64,000 nt of DNA. It comes from Pseudomonas fluorescens (GTDB lineage: Bacteria; Pseudomonadota; Gammaproteobacteria; Pseudomonadales; Pseudomonadaceae). Each line of letters starts with the position of its first letter. Position 1 is the first letter of the stretch. The position numbers were made by a program, and so were the translations under genes. The stretch spans positions 682,001-746,000 of the forward strand of contig NZ_CP008896.1 of assembly GCF_000730425.1 (NCBI RefSeq). Reading direction: 5' to 3'. Positions 9,864 to 17,566 of the stretch are shown here, in pieces. The notes under the pieces are model-generated. The model was not told the DNA's origin. It ran no database searches and was given only the letters and a program-made list of their open reading frames with translations.

Positions 9864-10211
9864 ATGACTATGAGTATTACCCAGTTCAAAGACACCCTTA
9901 ACCGCCATTTGCCGGACTCAAGCCCGGTGGCCGTGCCCCTGGGCGCCCCGGTTGCCGTGGCCTCCACCCTTAGCGTGGCACGCAACGACGGCGTCGAAAC
10001 CGGCATCTGGGAATGCACCCCGGGCCGCTGGCGGCGCCAGATCGTTGCCCAGGAGTTCTGCCACTTTATCCAGGGCCGCTGCACCTTCACCCCCGATAGC
10101 GGCGAAACCCTGCATATCGAAGCCGGCGATGCACTGATGCTACCGGCCAACAGCACCGGCATCTGGGATATCCAGGAGACCGTGCGCAAGACCTATGTGT
10201 TGATCCTTTAA
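9864..10211 (+). CDS. Small cupin protein (DUF861/cupin_3, EutQ-like)
   Basis: 115-aa single cupin. Its motif order fits the cupin_3 family: GIWECTPGRWRRQI, then EFCHFIQGRCTFTPDSGE, then IEAGDALMLPANSTGIWDI. These are often encoded with FAD-dependent amine oxidases and polyamine binding proteins in Pseudomonas, as here. The biochemical role is unknown. ATGs at 9864 and 9870 are both possible. Confidence 0.85.
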   Translation: MTMSITQFKDTLNRHLPDSSPVAVPLGAPVAVASTLSVARNDGVETGIWECTPGRWRRQIVAQEFCHFIQGRCTFTPDSGETLHIEAGDALMLPANSTGIWDIQETVRKTYVLIL

Positions 10212-10271
10212 TCTTTTGATCCTTGATCGCCTGCCATAAAAACAGCCCTATAATCGCCAGGAAATCGAACC

Positions 10272-11351
10272 ATGAGACCCATTGCCCTGTTGCCCTTGAT
10301 GTTGGTGGCGTCCCTGACGCAGGCCGCCGAAACGGTGAAAATCTACAACTGGTCGAGTTATATCGCGCCGGACACCACCAAGAATTTCCAGAAGGAAACC
10401 GGGATTGGTTTCAGTTACGACGTGTACGACAGCAACGAGACCCTGGACGGCAAGTTGATGACGGGTCATTCAGGCTACGACGTGGTTTTCCCGTCCAACC
10501 ACTTCATGGCCCGGCAGATCCAGGGCGGGGCCCTGAAAAAACTCGACAAGCGTCAGTTGCCCAACTGGAAAAACCTCAATCCGGTGTTGCTCAAGGCCCT
10601 GGAAACCAACGACCCGGGCAATGCACACGGCTTCCCGTACCTGTGGGGCAGCACCGGCATCGGCTACAACATCGACAAGGTCAAGGCGGTGCTGGGCGAC
10701 GATGCGCCGGTCGACTCCTGGGATTTGATTTTCAAGCCTGAGTACATGGAAAAACTCAGCAAATGCGGGGTGGCGATCCTCGATAACGGCCCGGAACTGC
10801 TGCCGATCGCCCTCAATTACCTGGGCCTGCCGCACCACAGCAAGAACCCCGAGGACTACAAGAAAGCTGAAGCGCTGCTGATCAAAGTGCGGCCCTACAT
10901 CGCCTACTTCCACTCCTCGAAATACACCGGTGACCTGGCCAATGGCGATATCTGCGTGGCCGTGGGCTTCTCGGGTGACGTGCTGCAGGCCGAAACTCGC
11001 GCCAAGGAAGCCAAGAATGGCGTGAATATCGGCTACAACATCCCCAAGGAAGGCGCGGCGATCTGGTTCGACATGGTTGCCATGCCCGCCGACGCCCCGG
11101 ATGAAAAGGCCGGCTACGCCTTCATGAACTACCTGCTGCGCCCGGAGGTGATGGCCGATATCACTAACTTCGTGCACTACGCCAACGGCAACAGCGCTGC
11201 CGACAGCCTGGTCGACCCGCTGATCAAGAGCGACACCAAGGTGTATCCGAGCGAGGAAATGATGGGCAAACTCTTCGCCCTCGAAGCCATGCCGATGAAG
11301 ATCGACCGCATCCGCACACGGATCTGGAACACCATCCGTACCGGGCGCTAA
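10272..11351 (+). CDS. Polyamine ABC transporter periplasmic binding protein (PotF/SpuD-like)
   Basis: 359-aa extracellular solute-binding protein with a Sec signal peptide (MRPIALLPLMLVASLTQAAE, cleavage after AQA). The mature start VKIYNWSSYIAPDTTKNFQKE is diagnostic of PotD/PotF-family putrescine and spermidine binders. Other family blocks are GYDVVFPSNHFMARQI, YLWGSTGIGYNIDKV and ANGDICVAVGFSGDVLQA. No permease or ATPase genes follow, so it must share a transporter encoded elsewhere. Together with the amine oxidase and cupin it suggests uptake and oxidation of a polyamine-like nitrogen source. Confidence 0.92.
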   Translation: MRPIALLPLMLVASLTQAAETVKIYNWSSYIAPDTTKNFQKETGIGFSYDVYDSNETLDGKLMTGHSGYDVVFPSNHFMARQIQGGALKKLDKRQLPNWKNLNPVLLKALETNDPGNAHGFPYLWGSTGIGYNIDKVKAVLGDDAPVDSWDLIFKPEYMEKLSKCGVAILDNGPELLPIALNYLGLPHHSKNPEDYKKAEALLIKVRPYIAYFHSSKYTGDLANGDICVAVGFSGDVLQAETRAKEAKNGVNIGYNIPKEGAAIWFDMVAMPADAPDEKAGYAFMNYLLRPEVMADITNFVHYANGNSAADSLVDPLIKSDTKVYPSEEMMGKLFALEAMPMKIDRIRTRIWNTIRTGR

Positions 11352-11353
11352 GG

Positions 11354-11538
11354 CCTGCACCCAACAGAGATCCCCTGTGGGAGCCGGCTTGCCGGCGATG
11401 GCGATAGCCCAGTCACTGTTTCTGGCGGCTGATACACCGCCGCCAGCTCCCACATTTGAATTGCGACGTGGCACCAAATCCTGCACCCAACGCAGATCCC
11501 CTGTGGGAGCGGGCTTGCCCGCGATGGCGATAGTCCAG
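11354..11538. repeat. Direct duplication of a 59-bp REP-containing unit
   Basis: Two near-identical 59-bp blocks at 11354-11412 and 11480-11538 are offset by 126 bp. Both read CCTGCACCCAAC-...-AGATCCCCTGTGGGAGC and continue through a REP core into GCGATGGCGATAG. The first core is GGAGCCGGCTTGCCGGCG and the second GGAGCGGGCTTGCCCGCG; the paired changes preserve the hairpin. Confidence 0.8.
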
Positions 11539-11577
11539 CCAGCCTCTTTGGTGGGGGGACACCGTCATCGCCGGCAA

Positions 11578-12372
11578 TCAGGGGTTTTCCAGGTCATGCC
11601 CCAACGACTGGATAAACAACGAAAACAACTCCGGTTGCGACGAGATATCCAGCTTGGCGTACAGGTGCCGCCGATGCACCTTGACCGTGTCCGGCGAGAT
11701 GCCCAGGCGTTCGGCCATGGCCTTGGACGAGAACCCACGCAGTACCAGGCGGGCGATTTCCAGTTCGCGTTCAGACAACACACCACTGCCAAAATGGCTC
11801 AATGCATCACGAATCTGGCTGGCCATGGCCGCACCGGCCGGTGCGCGCTGGGTGCTTTGTTGCCAGTGCTGCTGCATCAGCGGCAGCACCCACGCTGCCA
11901 GCAGCGTCAACAGCCCGGTTTGCGCCGCGCTAAACACACGCTGCATGCCCAACGACAACGACAAGGTGCCCACGCCCGGCAGTTGCAGGATGAATTGCAC
12001 TTCATCCTCCAGCACATTGTCGTGGAAGTAATTGAGGAAGTACTCGCTCTGGCGGAAATGGTCCGGCGCCACCTCTTCCAGACGATAGACGCCACTGGCA
12101 TAGCCTTCGCGGCACGCCTGGAAGAACGGGTCGAGCAAGTACAAGCCATTGAGGTACACCAGCATCGACGCCGGCTTGCTGGTGGGCTGTGCGTCGTACT
12201 CTTCCAAGGCCTGGGGTGGGCCCTCCAGCGGATAGAAGATCGCCAGGGCGTTATCGAAAGCCAGGTTCTGGTGCAGCAGCAACACCAGCTGTTTCCAGAA
12301 ACGCTCGGTGCCAATTTGCGACACGGTGCGCCCCAGGCCCGCATGCATGCCGATTTCCCTGAACAGGCTCAT
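11578..12372 (-). CDS. LuxR-family transcriptional regulator
   Basis: 264-aa regulator with a C-terminal LuxR/FixJ HTH (about residues 195-255: LSERELEIARLVLRGFSSKAMAERLGISPDTVKVHRRHLYAKLDI). The roughly 180-residue N-terminal sensor domain is of unknown type; it has no receiver Asp pocket and no evident autoinducer-domain motif. The start at 12372 (MSLFREIG) is preferred, with GGAG about 8 bp upstream; an upstream extension is low-complexity. It is divergent from the permease and peptidase operon 200 bp away, its most likely target. Confidence 0.87.
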   Translation of the reverse strand: MSLFREIGMHAGLGRTVSQIGTERFWKQLVLLLHQNLAFDNALAIFYPLEGPPQALEEYDAQPTSKPASMLVYLNGLYLLDPFFQACREGYASGVYRLEEVAPDHFRQSEYFLNYFHDNVLEDEVQFILQLPGVGTLSLSLGMQRVFSAAQTGLLTLLAAWVLPLMQQHWQQSTQRAPAGAAMASQIRDALSHFGSGVLSERELEIARLVLRGFSSKAMAERLGISPDTVKVHRRHLYAKLDISSQPELFSLFIQSLGHDLENP

Positions 12373-12572
12373 GTGAAGGGCTCCACTAGCTGAAAGATCG
12401 CCAAGGGTTCGGTTTTTGCACGAACACGTCAAGGGGAGTACTCCAATAGGGGGATTGGCGGGTGCCGGCACAGCGCCTAGATTCCCTGGCATTCAACGGG
12501 AAACATATCCCGCATCGGCTTTTTCTTTTTTCGTTTCTGCCTCAAACCAAGAATAAACAAGAGGATAACGAT

Positions 12573-13937
12573 ATGAGCACAACCCCCGCGCCCGATGGCG
12601 TGCTGAAACCTACCTTGAGTGTGTTCGATGTGGTGGCCATTACCGTTTCGGCGGTGACTCCGGCCAGTTCCGTGTTTGTTATTGCCCCGTTTGCGATCCA
12701 GCAGGCTGGCAGCGGGGTGTTCCTGGCGTTTGTAATGGCCGGGTTGCTGGCGCTGATGTTTGCCTTTTGCTACGCCGAGCTGGGGCGCGCCCATAACAGC
12801 GCTGGCGGCGAGTATGTGTACGCCAAGCGTGTGTTTGGTGGCATGGCCGGTTACGCGACCTTCCTCACGGTACTGGTGATGCTGCTGTTTATCCCGCCGG
12901 TGCTGGCGACCGGCGCGGCGACTTACCTCAACAATGCCCTGGGCACCACATTCGACTCACAAACCGTGGCCCTGGTGATTGTGGTGTGCAGCTACGCCCT
13001 GGGCATTCTCAATATCAAACTCAATGCCTGGATCACCGGCACCTGTCTGCTGCTGGAAGTGGCAGCGTTGCTGGTGATTGTGTTTATCGGCTTTGGCAAC
13101 CCGGTGCAGCCGGCCAGTGTGCTGTTCCAACCGCAGATCGTCGAGAACGGCGTGCTGCACCTGGCGCCCTGGGCGCTGGTGATCGGCGCGGTGGGCATCG
13201 GCCTGTTCTCGTTCAATGGCTACGGCCCTGCGGTGCTGCTGGCCGAGGACATGAAATGCGGCGGCAAGGGCGTACACAAGGCGGTGCTGTGGTCCCTGGG
13301 CCTGGTGGTGGTGATTGAACTGGTGCCGATCACCGCGCTGTTGATCGGCGCGCCGTCCCTGCAAGAGATGATCAGCAGCCCGGACCCCATCGGCTACCTC
13401 TTGACCAGCCACGGCAATGAAACCCTGTCACGCCTGGTCAGCGCCGGGATCTTCCTATCGGTGTTCAACGCCATCGTCGCCATCGTGATCCAGATTGGCC
13501 GGGTGGTGTTCAGCAGCGGCCGCGATGTCCTGTGGACGCCGACCGTCAACAAACTCTTCACCCGTATCCACCCGCGCTGGGATTCGCCATGGCTGGCCAC
13601 GCTGTTCCTGGCGATTCCTTCGGCGCTGCTCAGTTTCAGCTCCAATCTGGCAGACCTGACGTCCTTCAGTGTGTTGTTGATCATGCTGGTGTACCTGATC
13701 GTCGCGTTGAGCGCGCTGCTGAGCCGGGTGCTGTTGCGCGATCGCTTGCACCCGTATCGCATGCCCCTGTGGCCGGCGCCGGCATTGCTGGCCGTGGCGG
13801 GCGCGGGGTATCTGTTGTTTACCTTGTTTATCGCGGCGTCCATGCGCGACATCATGGTTATCATCGGCCTGCTGGCGTTGTCGGTGATCCTGTATTGCAT
13901 CAGCGGCCGGTCGAGTCCGGCGTTTCAGAAACTGTAA
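12573..13937 (+). CDS. APC-superfamily amino acid permease
   Basis: 454-aa inner-membrane protein with about 12 hydrophobic segments. It starts with the APC signature (LSVFDVVAITVSAVTPASSVFVIAPFAIQQAG, then AFCYAELGRAHNSAGGEYVYAKRVFGG). Substrate cannot be read from sequence. The downstream partner is a DmpA-type aminopeptidase, so uptake of a D-/beta-amino acid amide, small peptide or amine is plausible. Start ATG 12573 follows AAGAGGATAACGAT. It is transcribed with the peptidase (9-bp gap). Confidence 0.9.
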   Translation: MSTTPAPDGVLKPTLSVFDVVAITVSAVTPASSVFVIAPFAIQQAGSGVFLAFVMAGLLALMFAFCYAELGRAHNSAGGEYVYAKRVFGGMAGYATFLTVLVMLLFIPPVLATGAATYLNNALGTTFDSQTVALVIVVCSYALGILNIKLNAWITGTCLLLEVAALLVIVFIGFGNPVQPASVLFQPQIVENGVLHLAPWALVIGAVGIGLFSFNGYGPAVLLAEDMKCGGKGVHKAVLWSLGLVVVIELVPITALLIGAPSLQEMISSPDPIGYLLTSHGNETLSRLVSAGIFLSVFNAIVAIVIQIGRVVFSSGRDVLWTPTVNKLFTRIHPRWDSPWLATLFLAIPSALLSFSSNLADLTSFSVLLIMLVYLIVALSALLSRVLLRDRLHPYRMPLWPAPALLAVAGAGYLLFTLFIAASMRDIMVIIGLLALSVILYCISGRSSPAFQKL

Positions 13938-13946
13938 GGAGTGGTT

Positions 13947-15047
13947 ATGCGCGCACGTCAATTGGGCATTACGTTGGGGCTGGGTATGCCCGGCAAATTG
14001 AATGCGATTACTGATGTCCCCGGCGTTCGGGTCGGTCACAGCACGCTCAAGGAGCAGATCAACGGCAAGCAGGTGCGCACCGGGGTCACGCTGATCCAGC
14101 CACGGGCCGGGGCTGCACGTCTGCAGCCGTGTTTTGCCGGGTATCACGTGCTCAATGGCAACGGCGACGCCACCGGCCTGGAATGGATCGGTGAAGCCGG
14201 GCTGTTGACCACCCCCCTGGCGATTACCAACACCCACAGTATCGGCATTGTGCGCGACACCCTGATTGCCCTGGAGCGCGACAGCCTGGCGGACCCCGCG
14301 GTGTACTGGTGCATGCCGGTGGTGATGGAGACCTATGACGGTCTGCTCAACGATATCTGGGGCCAGCATATCGGTGCGGAGCACGTGCTCCAGGCCATGG
14401 CCGCTGCGGAATCCGGCCCGGTGCAGGAGGGGGCCGTGGGCGGTGGCACCGGGATGATCTGCCATGAGTTCAAGGGTGGCATCGGCAGTGCCTCGCGCCA
14501 GTTGCCGGCGCAGCAGGGCGGCTGGACTGTGGGCGTGCTGGTGCAGGCCAACCATGGCAAGCGCCAGGAACTGCGGGTAGATGGCTATCCGGTGGGGCGG
14601 CACTTGATGGAAATTGCCTCGCCGTTTGCCGACCGCGGCACGCCGGGCATGGGCTCCATTGTGGTGATTATCGCCACCGATGCGCCGCTGCTGCCGCACC
14701 AGTGCCAACGCCTGGCACAACGCGCGTCCATTGGTATTGCCCGCACCGGCGGTGGCACCGAGGACTCCAGCGGCGATCTGTTCCTGGCGTTTGCCACCGG
14801 CAACCATGACCTGCCGGCGGCCGATTACGGGCGCAAGGACCTGCCTCTCAGCACGGCGTTGAGCATGGTCAATAACGATCATATTTCGCCCTTGTTCAGC
14901 GCAGCGGCGGAGGCAGTGGAGGAGGCCATCATCAACGCGATACTGGCCGGGGAAGACATGACCACCGCCGATGGCGTGCTGGTACCGGGGCTGGAGGGGC
15001 AGACGCTGCTTGAAGCGCTGCGTCAGGCGGGGTGGCGGCGGCCTTGA
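13947..15047 (+). CDS. P1-family (DmpA/BapA-type) N-terminal-nucleophile aminopeptidase
   Basis: 366-aa member of peptidase family S58 (P1). These precursors cut themselves before a serine that becomes the catalytic N-terminus of the beta chain. Here the processing site is visible as GTPGMG/SIVVIIATDAPL, with Ser237 as predicted nucleophile. The conserved N-terminus (ITDVPGVRVGHSTL) and GAVGGGTGMICHEFKGGIGSASR blocks are present. Characterised relatives release N-terminal D- or L-amino acids or cleave beta-peptides and amides. There is no signal peptide, so it acts in the cytoplasm on what the upstream permease imports. AAGGAG lies 5 bp before ATG 13947. Confidence 0.9.
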   Translation: MRARQLGITLGLGMPGKLNAITDVPGVRVGHSTLKEQINGKQVRTGVTLIQPRAGAARLQPCFAGYHVLNGNGDATGLEWIGEAGLLTTPLAITNTHSIGIVRDTLIALERDSLADPAVYWCMPVVMETYDGLLNDIWGQHIGAEHVLQAMAAAESGPVQEGAVGGGTGMICHEFKGGIGSASRQLPAQQGGWTVGVLVQANHGKRQELRVDGYPVGRHLMEIASPFADRGTPGMGSIVVIIATDAPLLPHQCQRLAQRASIGIARTGGGTEDSSGDLFLAFATGNHDLPAADYGRKDLPLSTALSMVNNDHISPLFSAAAEAVEEAIINAILAGEDMTTADGVLVPGLEGQTLLEALRQAGWRRP

Positions 15048-15052
15048 GAGGG

Positions 15053-15084
15053 CTATCGCTGGCAAGTCGGCTCCTACAGGGGCC
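15053..15084. repeat. Single REP element
   Basis: GCTATCGCTGGCAAGTCGGCTCCTACAGG is an inverted-orientation REP core, slightly degenerate, just after the peptidase stop. Confidence 0.6.
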
Positions 15085-15504
15085 GGCATAACCCTATGCC
15101 AACCACTGCGCCAATAACAACCTGTCAATAATAATAAAACAATAGCTACTTAATCATTCCTAATGACACGGTGGCACTTTTAAAGTGCACCCCATTCAAT
15201 ATATTGGATCCATTCAATATTGAAATGTGACCTGTCTGGCATTTAGCTGTTTAGCACTATTTAATATTTAAATAGTCCGCTCCCCGCCAATCCGCCTATA
15301 AAAAGAATATAAACACCGCTTTCCCAGTGTTTGCAGGCATTATTCGTTCGGTGTAATTTTTCCGCAAAAAAAATACTGGACGTGTGATTTCGAAGTGTGT
15401 CAGCTTTCTTTCGCCTTCATAAGAGGCGAGTGATAGGACGATCTCGCCAGAGCGCGTCGCTATCGGACAAAAACTGTTCCACTTGCAAACAAGGAAGTAC
15501 GTTT
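15085..15504 (+). promoter_or_regulatory. aprA upstream region: AT-rich, with three clustered palindromes
   Basis: The 420-bp gap before aprA is much more AT-rich than its surroundings and holds no credible gene. It contains four notable sequences: GCACTTT-T-AAAGTGC (15174-15188); two direct copies of CCATTCAATAT (15192-15202 and 15210-15220), the second inside the perfect palindrome TTCAATATTGAA (15213-15224); and ACTATTTA-5-TAAATAGT (15256-15276). These look like operators for dimeric regulators of the protease/lipase operon. Which proteins bind, and where transcription starts, cannot be told from sequence. Confidence 0.6.
15489..15498 (+). promoter_or_regulatory. aprA Shine-Dalgarno overlapping a predicted RsmA/CsrA site
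   Basis: ACAAGGAAGT fits the RsmA/CsrA consensus A/U-CANGGANG-U/A exactly and is also the ribosome binding site, 7 bp before ATG 15505. Binding here would block translation until Rsm small RNAs titrate RsmA. Gac/Rsm control of aprA is established in related fluorescent pseudomonads; for this strain it is inferred. Confidence 0.65.
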
Positions 15505-16953
15505 ATGTCGAAAGTAAAAGACAAAGCTATTGTATCGGCAGCTCAAACAAGTAGCGCCTATTCACAAATCGATAGCTTTAGCCATTTGTATGACCGTGGC
15601 GGTAACCTCACGGTCAATGGCAAACCATCGTTCTCTGTCGACCAGGCAGCCGACCATTTGCTACGCGAAAACGCGGCATACCGGGACGTTGACGGCAACG
15701 GCAGGATCGATCTGACCTACACCTTCCTGACGTCGGCCTCCTCGTCGACCATGAACAAGCATGGCATCTCCGGGTTCAGCCAGTTCAGCAACCTGCAAAA
15801 AGGCCAAGCGGTACTGGCCATGCAATCCTGGGCCGATGTGGCCAATGTCACCTTCACCGAGAAAGCCTCGGGCGGCGACTTCCACATGACCTTCGGCAAC
15901 TACAGCGCGGGCCAGGATGGCGCCGCTGCCTTTGCCTATCTGCCGGGCACCAATGAGAAGTACCACACGAGCGGCACGGATGGCACCTCCTGGTACCTGA
16001 TCAATAACAGCTACACCGCCAACATCAACCCTGGCCTGAACAACTACGGACGCCAGACCCTGACCCACGAGATCGGCCATACCCTGGGCCTGGATCACCC
16101 TGGCGACTACAACGCCGGGACCGGTAACCCGTCTTACCGAGACGCGGACTACGGCCAGGACACGCGTGGCTACAGCGTCATGAGTTACTGGGGCGAGAAC
16201 AACACCAACCAGAACTTCACCAAAGGCGGCGTGGAGGCCTACGCGTCCGGCCCGTTGATCGACGATATCGCAGCGATCCAGAAGCTCTATGGTGCCAACT
16301 ACGACACCCGTGCCGGCGATACCACCTACGGCTTCAACTCCAACACCGGGCGCGATCACCTCAGTGCCACTTCCAATGCCGACAAGCTGGTGTTCTCGGT
16401 ATGGGACGGCGGCGGCAACGACACCCTGGACTTCTCCGGCTTTACCCAGAACCAGAAAATCAACCTCAACGAGACTTCGTTCTCTGATGTGGGCGGACTG
16501 GTGGGTAACGTATCGATCGCCCAGGGCGTGACAGTGGAAAACGCCTTTGGCGGCTCGGGCAATGACCTGCTGATCGGCAATGCCGTGGCCAACACCCTCA
16601 AGGGTGGTGCCGGCAATGACCTGATCTACGGCGGTGGCGGGGCCGACAAACTGTGGGGCGGCGCGGGTTCGGACACCTTTGTGTTCGGTGCCAGCTCCGA
16701 CTCCAAGCCGGGTGCTGCCGATCAGATCCTCGACTTCACCTCGGGTTCGGACAAGATCGACCTGACCGGTATCACCAACGGCAGCGGCCTGCATTTCGTC
16801 AGCGCGTTCACTGGCGCTGCCGGCGATGCGGTGCTCACGTACGCCTCGGGTACCAACCTGGGCACGTTGGCGGTGGACTTCTCCGGGCACGGCGTGGCGG
16901 ATTTCCTCGTCACCACCGTAGGCCAGGCGGCCTACAGCGACATCGTGGCCTGA
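15505..16953 (+). CDS. aprA: Alkaline metalloprotease AprA (serralysin)
   Basis: 482-aa secreted zinc protease of family M10B. The zinc site is [11 protein letters not shown] with His188, Glu189, His192 and His198, followed by the Met-turn YSVMSYWG. The second half holds calcium-binding RTX nonapeptides ([37 protein letters not shown]) and ends in the hydrophobic C-terminal signal ([14 protein letters not shown]) read by type I secretion. There is no Sec signal. ATG 15505 with AAGGAAG is chosen over upstream frame-open codons. It is the first gene of the operon; AprI inhibits it and AprDEF exports it. It digests milk casein and other proteins outside the cell. Confidence 0.98.
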   Translation: MSKVKDKAIVSAAQTSSAYSQIDSFSHLYDRGGNLTVNGKPSFSVDQAADHLLRENAAYRDVDGNGRIDLTYTFLTSASSSTMNKHGISGFSQFSNLQKGQAVLAMQSWADVANVTFTEKASGGDFHMTFGNYSAGQDGAAAFAYLPGTNEKYHTSGTDGTSWYLINNSYTANINPGLNNYGRQTLTHEIGHTLGLDHPGDYNAGTGNPSYRDADYGQDTRGYSVMSYWGENNTNQNFTKGGVEAYASGPLIDDIAAIQKLYGANYDTRAGDTTYGFNSNTGRDHLSATSNADKLVFSVWDGGGNDTLDFSGFTQNQKINLNETSFSDVGGLVGNVSIAQGVTVENAFGGSGNDLLIGNAVANTLKGGAGNDLIYGGGGADKLWGGAGSDTFVFGASSDSKPGAADQILDFTSGSDKIDLTGITNGSGLHFVSAFTGAAGDAVLTYASGTNLGTLAVDFSGHGVADFLVTTVGQAAYSDIVA

Positions 16954-16965
16954 TCAAGGGGTAAG

Positions 16966-16991
16966 GAGGGCGGCGCTGCAGCGCTGCCCTC
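16966..16991 (+). terminator. GC-rich hairpin between aprA and aprI
   Basis: GAGGGCGGCGCTG/CAGCGCTGCCCTC is a 26-bp near-perfect inverted repeat starting 13 bp after the aprA stop, with no strong T-tract. It probably acts as a partial terminator or mRNA 3' stabiliser that makes aprA more abundant than the downstream transport genes. Confidence 0.6.
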
Positions 16992-17025
16992 TGCCTTGCA
17001 ACAGGCCTGTAAACGGGTAATGGTG

Positions 17026-17391
17026 ATGAACATTTATCGCAACGCAATCGCCTGTTGTATCCAGGCATTGCTGGTGTTGGCAGGAGCCCACGCAATGGCA
17101 AGCAGTCTCATTTTACCCAGCGCCGCGCAGTTGGCTGGCCATTGGCAATTACGCCAGCAAGAGCAGGTGTGCGAACTGGACCTGATCGCCGACAACGGCT
17201 TGCGCGGTGATGTGCTGTGCGCGCAACAGTGGCTGGGGGAACAACCCCGGACATGGCTGCCCACGCCAGACGGAATATGGTTGATGAACGCCGAGGGTAC
17301 GGGGATTACCCATCTGAATCGGCAGAAAGAGGGCGAATATACCGCGACCTCCAAGTCCGGATTAGCCCTGATATTGCAACGCACGCAGTAA
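17026..17391 (+). CDS. aprI: Periplasmic alkaline protease inhibitor
   Basis: 121-aa inhibitor (Inh/AprI family) with a Sec signal peptide (MNIYRNAIACCIQALLVLAGAHAMAS). The mature protein begins SLILPSAAQLAGHWQL; in characterised members the N-terminal serine tail enters the protease active site. The two cysteines CELDL and DVLCAQQW form the family disulfide. It protects the periplasm from prematurely folded AprA. ATG codons at 17020 and 17026 are both in frame; the second is favoured by spacing to GGG at 17015. Confidence 0.93.
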   Translation: MNIYRNAIACCIQALLVLAGAHAMASSLILPSAAQLAGHWQLRQQEQVCELDLIADNGLRGDVLCAQQWLGEQPRTWLPTPDGIWLMNAEGTGITHLNRQKEGEYTATSKSGLALILQRTQ

Positions 17392-17402
17392 CTGAGCAAA
17401 AC

Positions 17403-17420
17403 GGTTATATCCTTATAACC
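17403..17420 (+). promoter_or_regulatory. Small inverted repeat in the aprI-aprD gap
   Basis: GGTTATA-TCCT-TATAACC is a perfect 7-bp inverted repeat just after the aprI stop. The 175-bp gap to aprD is AT-rich and could hold a separate promoter for the transport genes. It is too weak to be an intrinsic terminator. Confidence 0.4.
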
Positions 17421-17566
17421 ACTGACCGTAGAGTCATTTATTGAAATTGGCAGTCATCTATCTGTCACTTTCGATGAACTAAGCACATGTTAAATAGTTG
17501 CCTGCTTCCTTATGGAGTACCGGACAGACTATTGTGCGTATTTTAGCCCTGGGAAGATCAATCAAG

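Noticed and set aside
11377..12393. Plus-strand open frame across REP repeats and the LuxR gene
   Set aside because: It begins in REP DNA and is antisense to a LuxR gene with a clear HTH, so it is a shadow.
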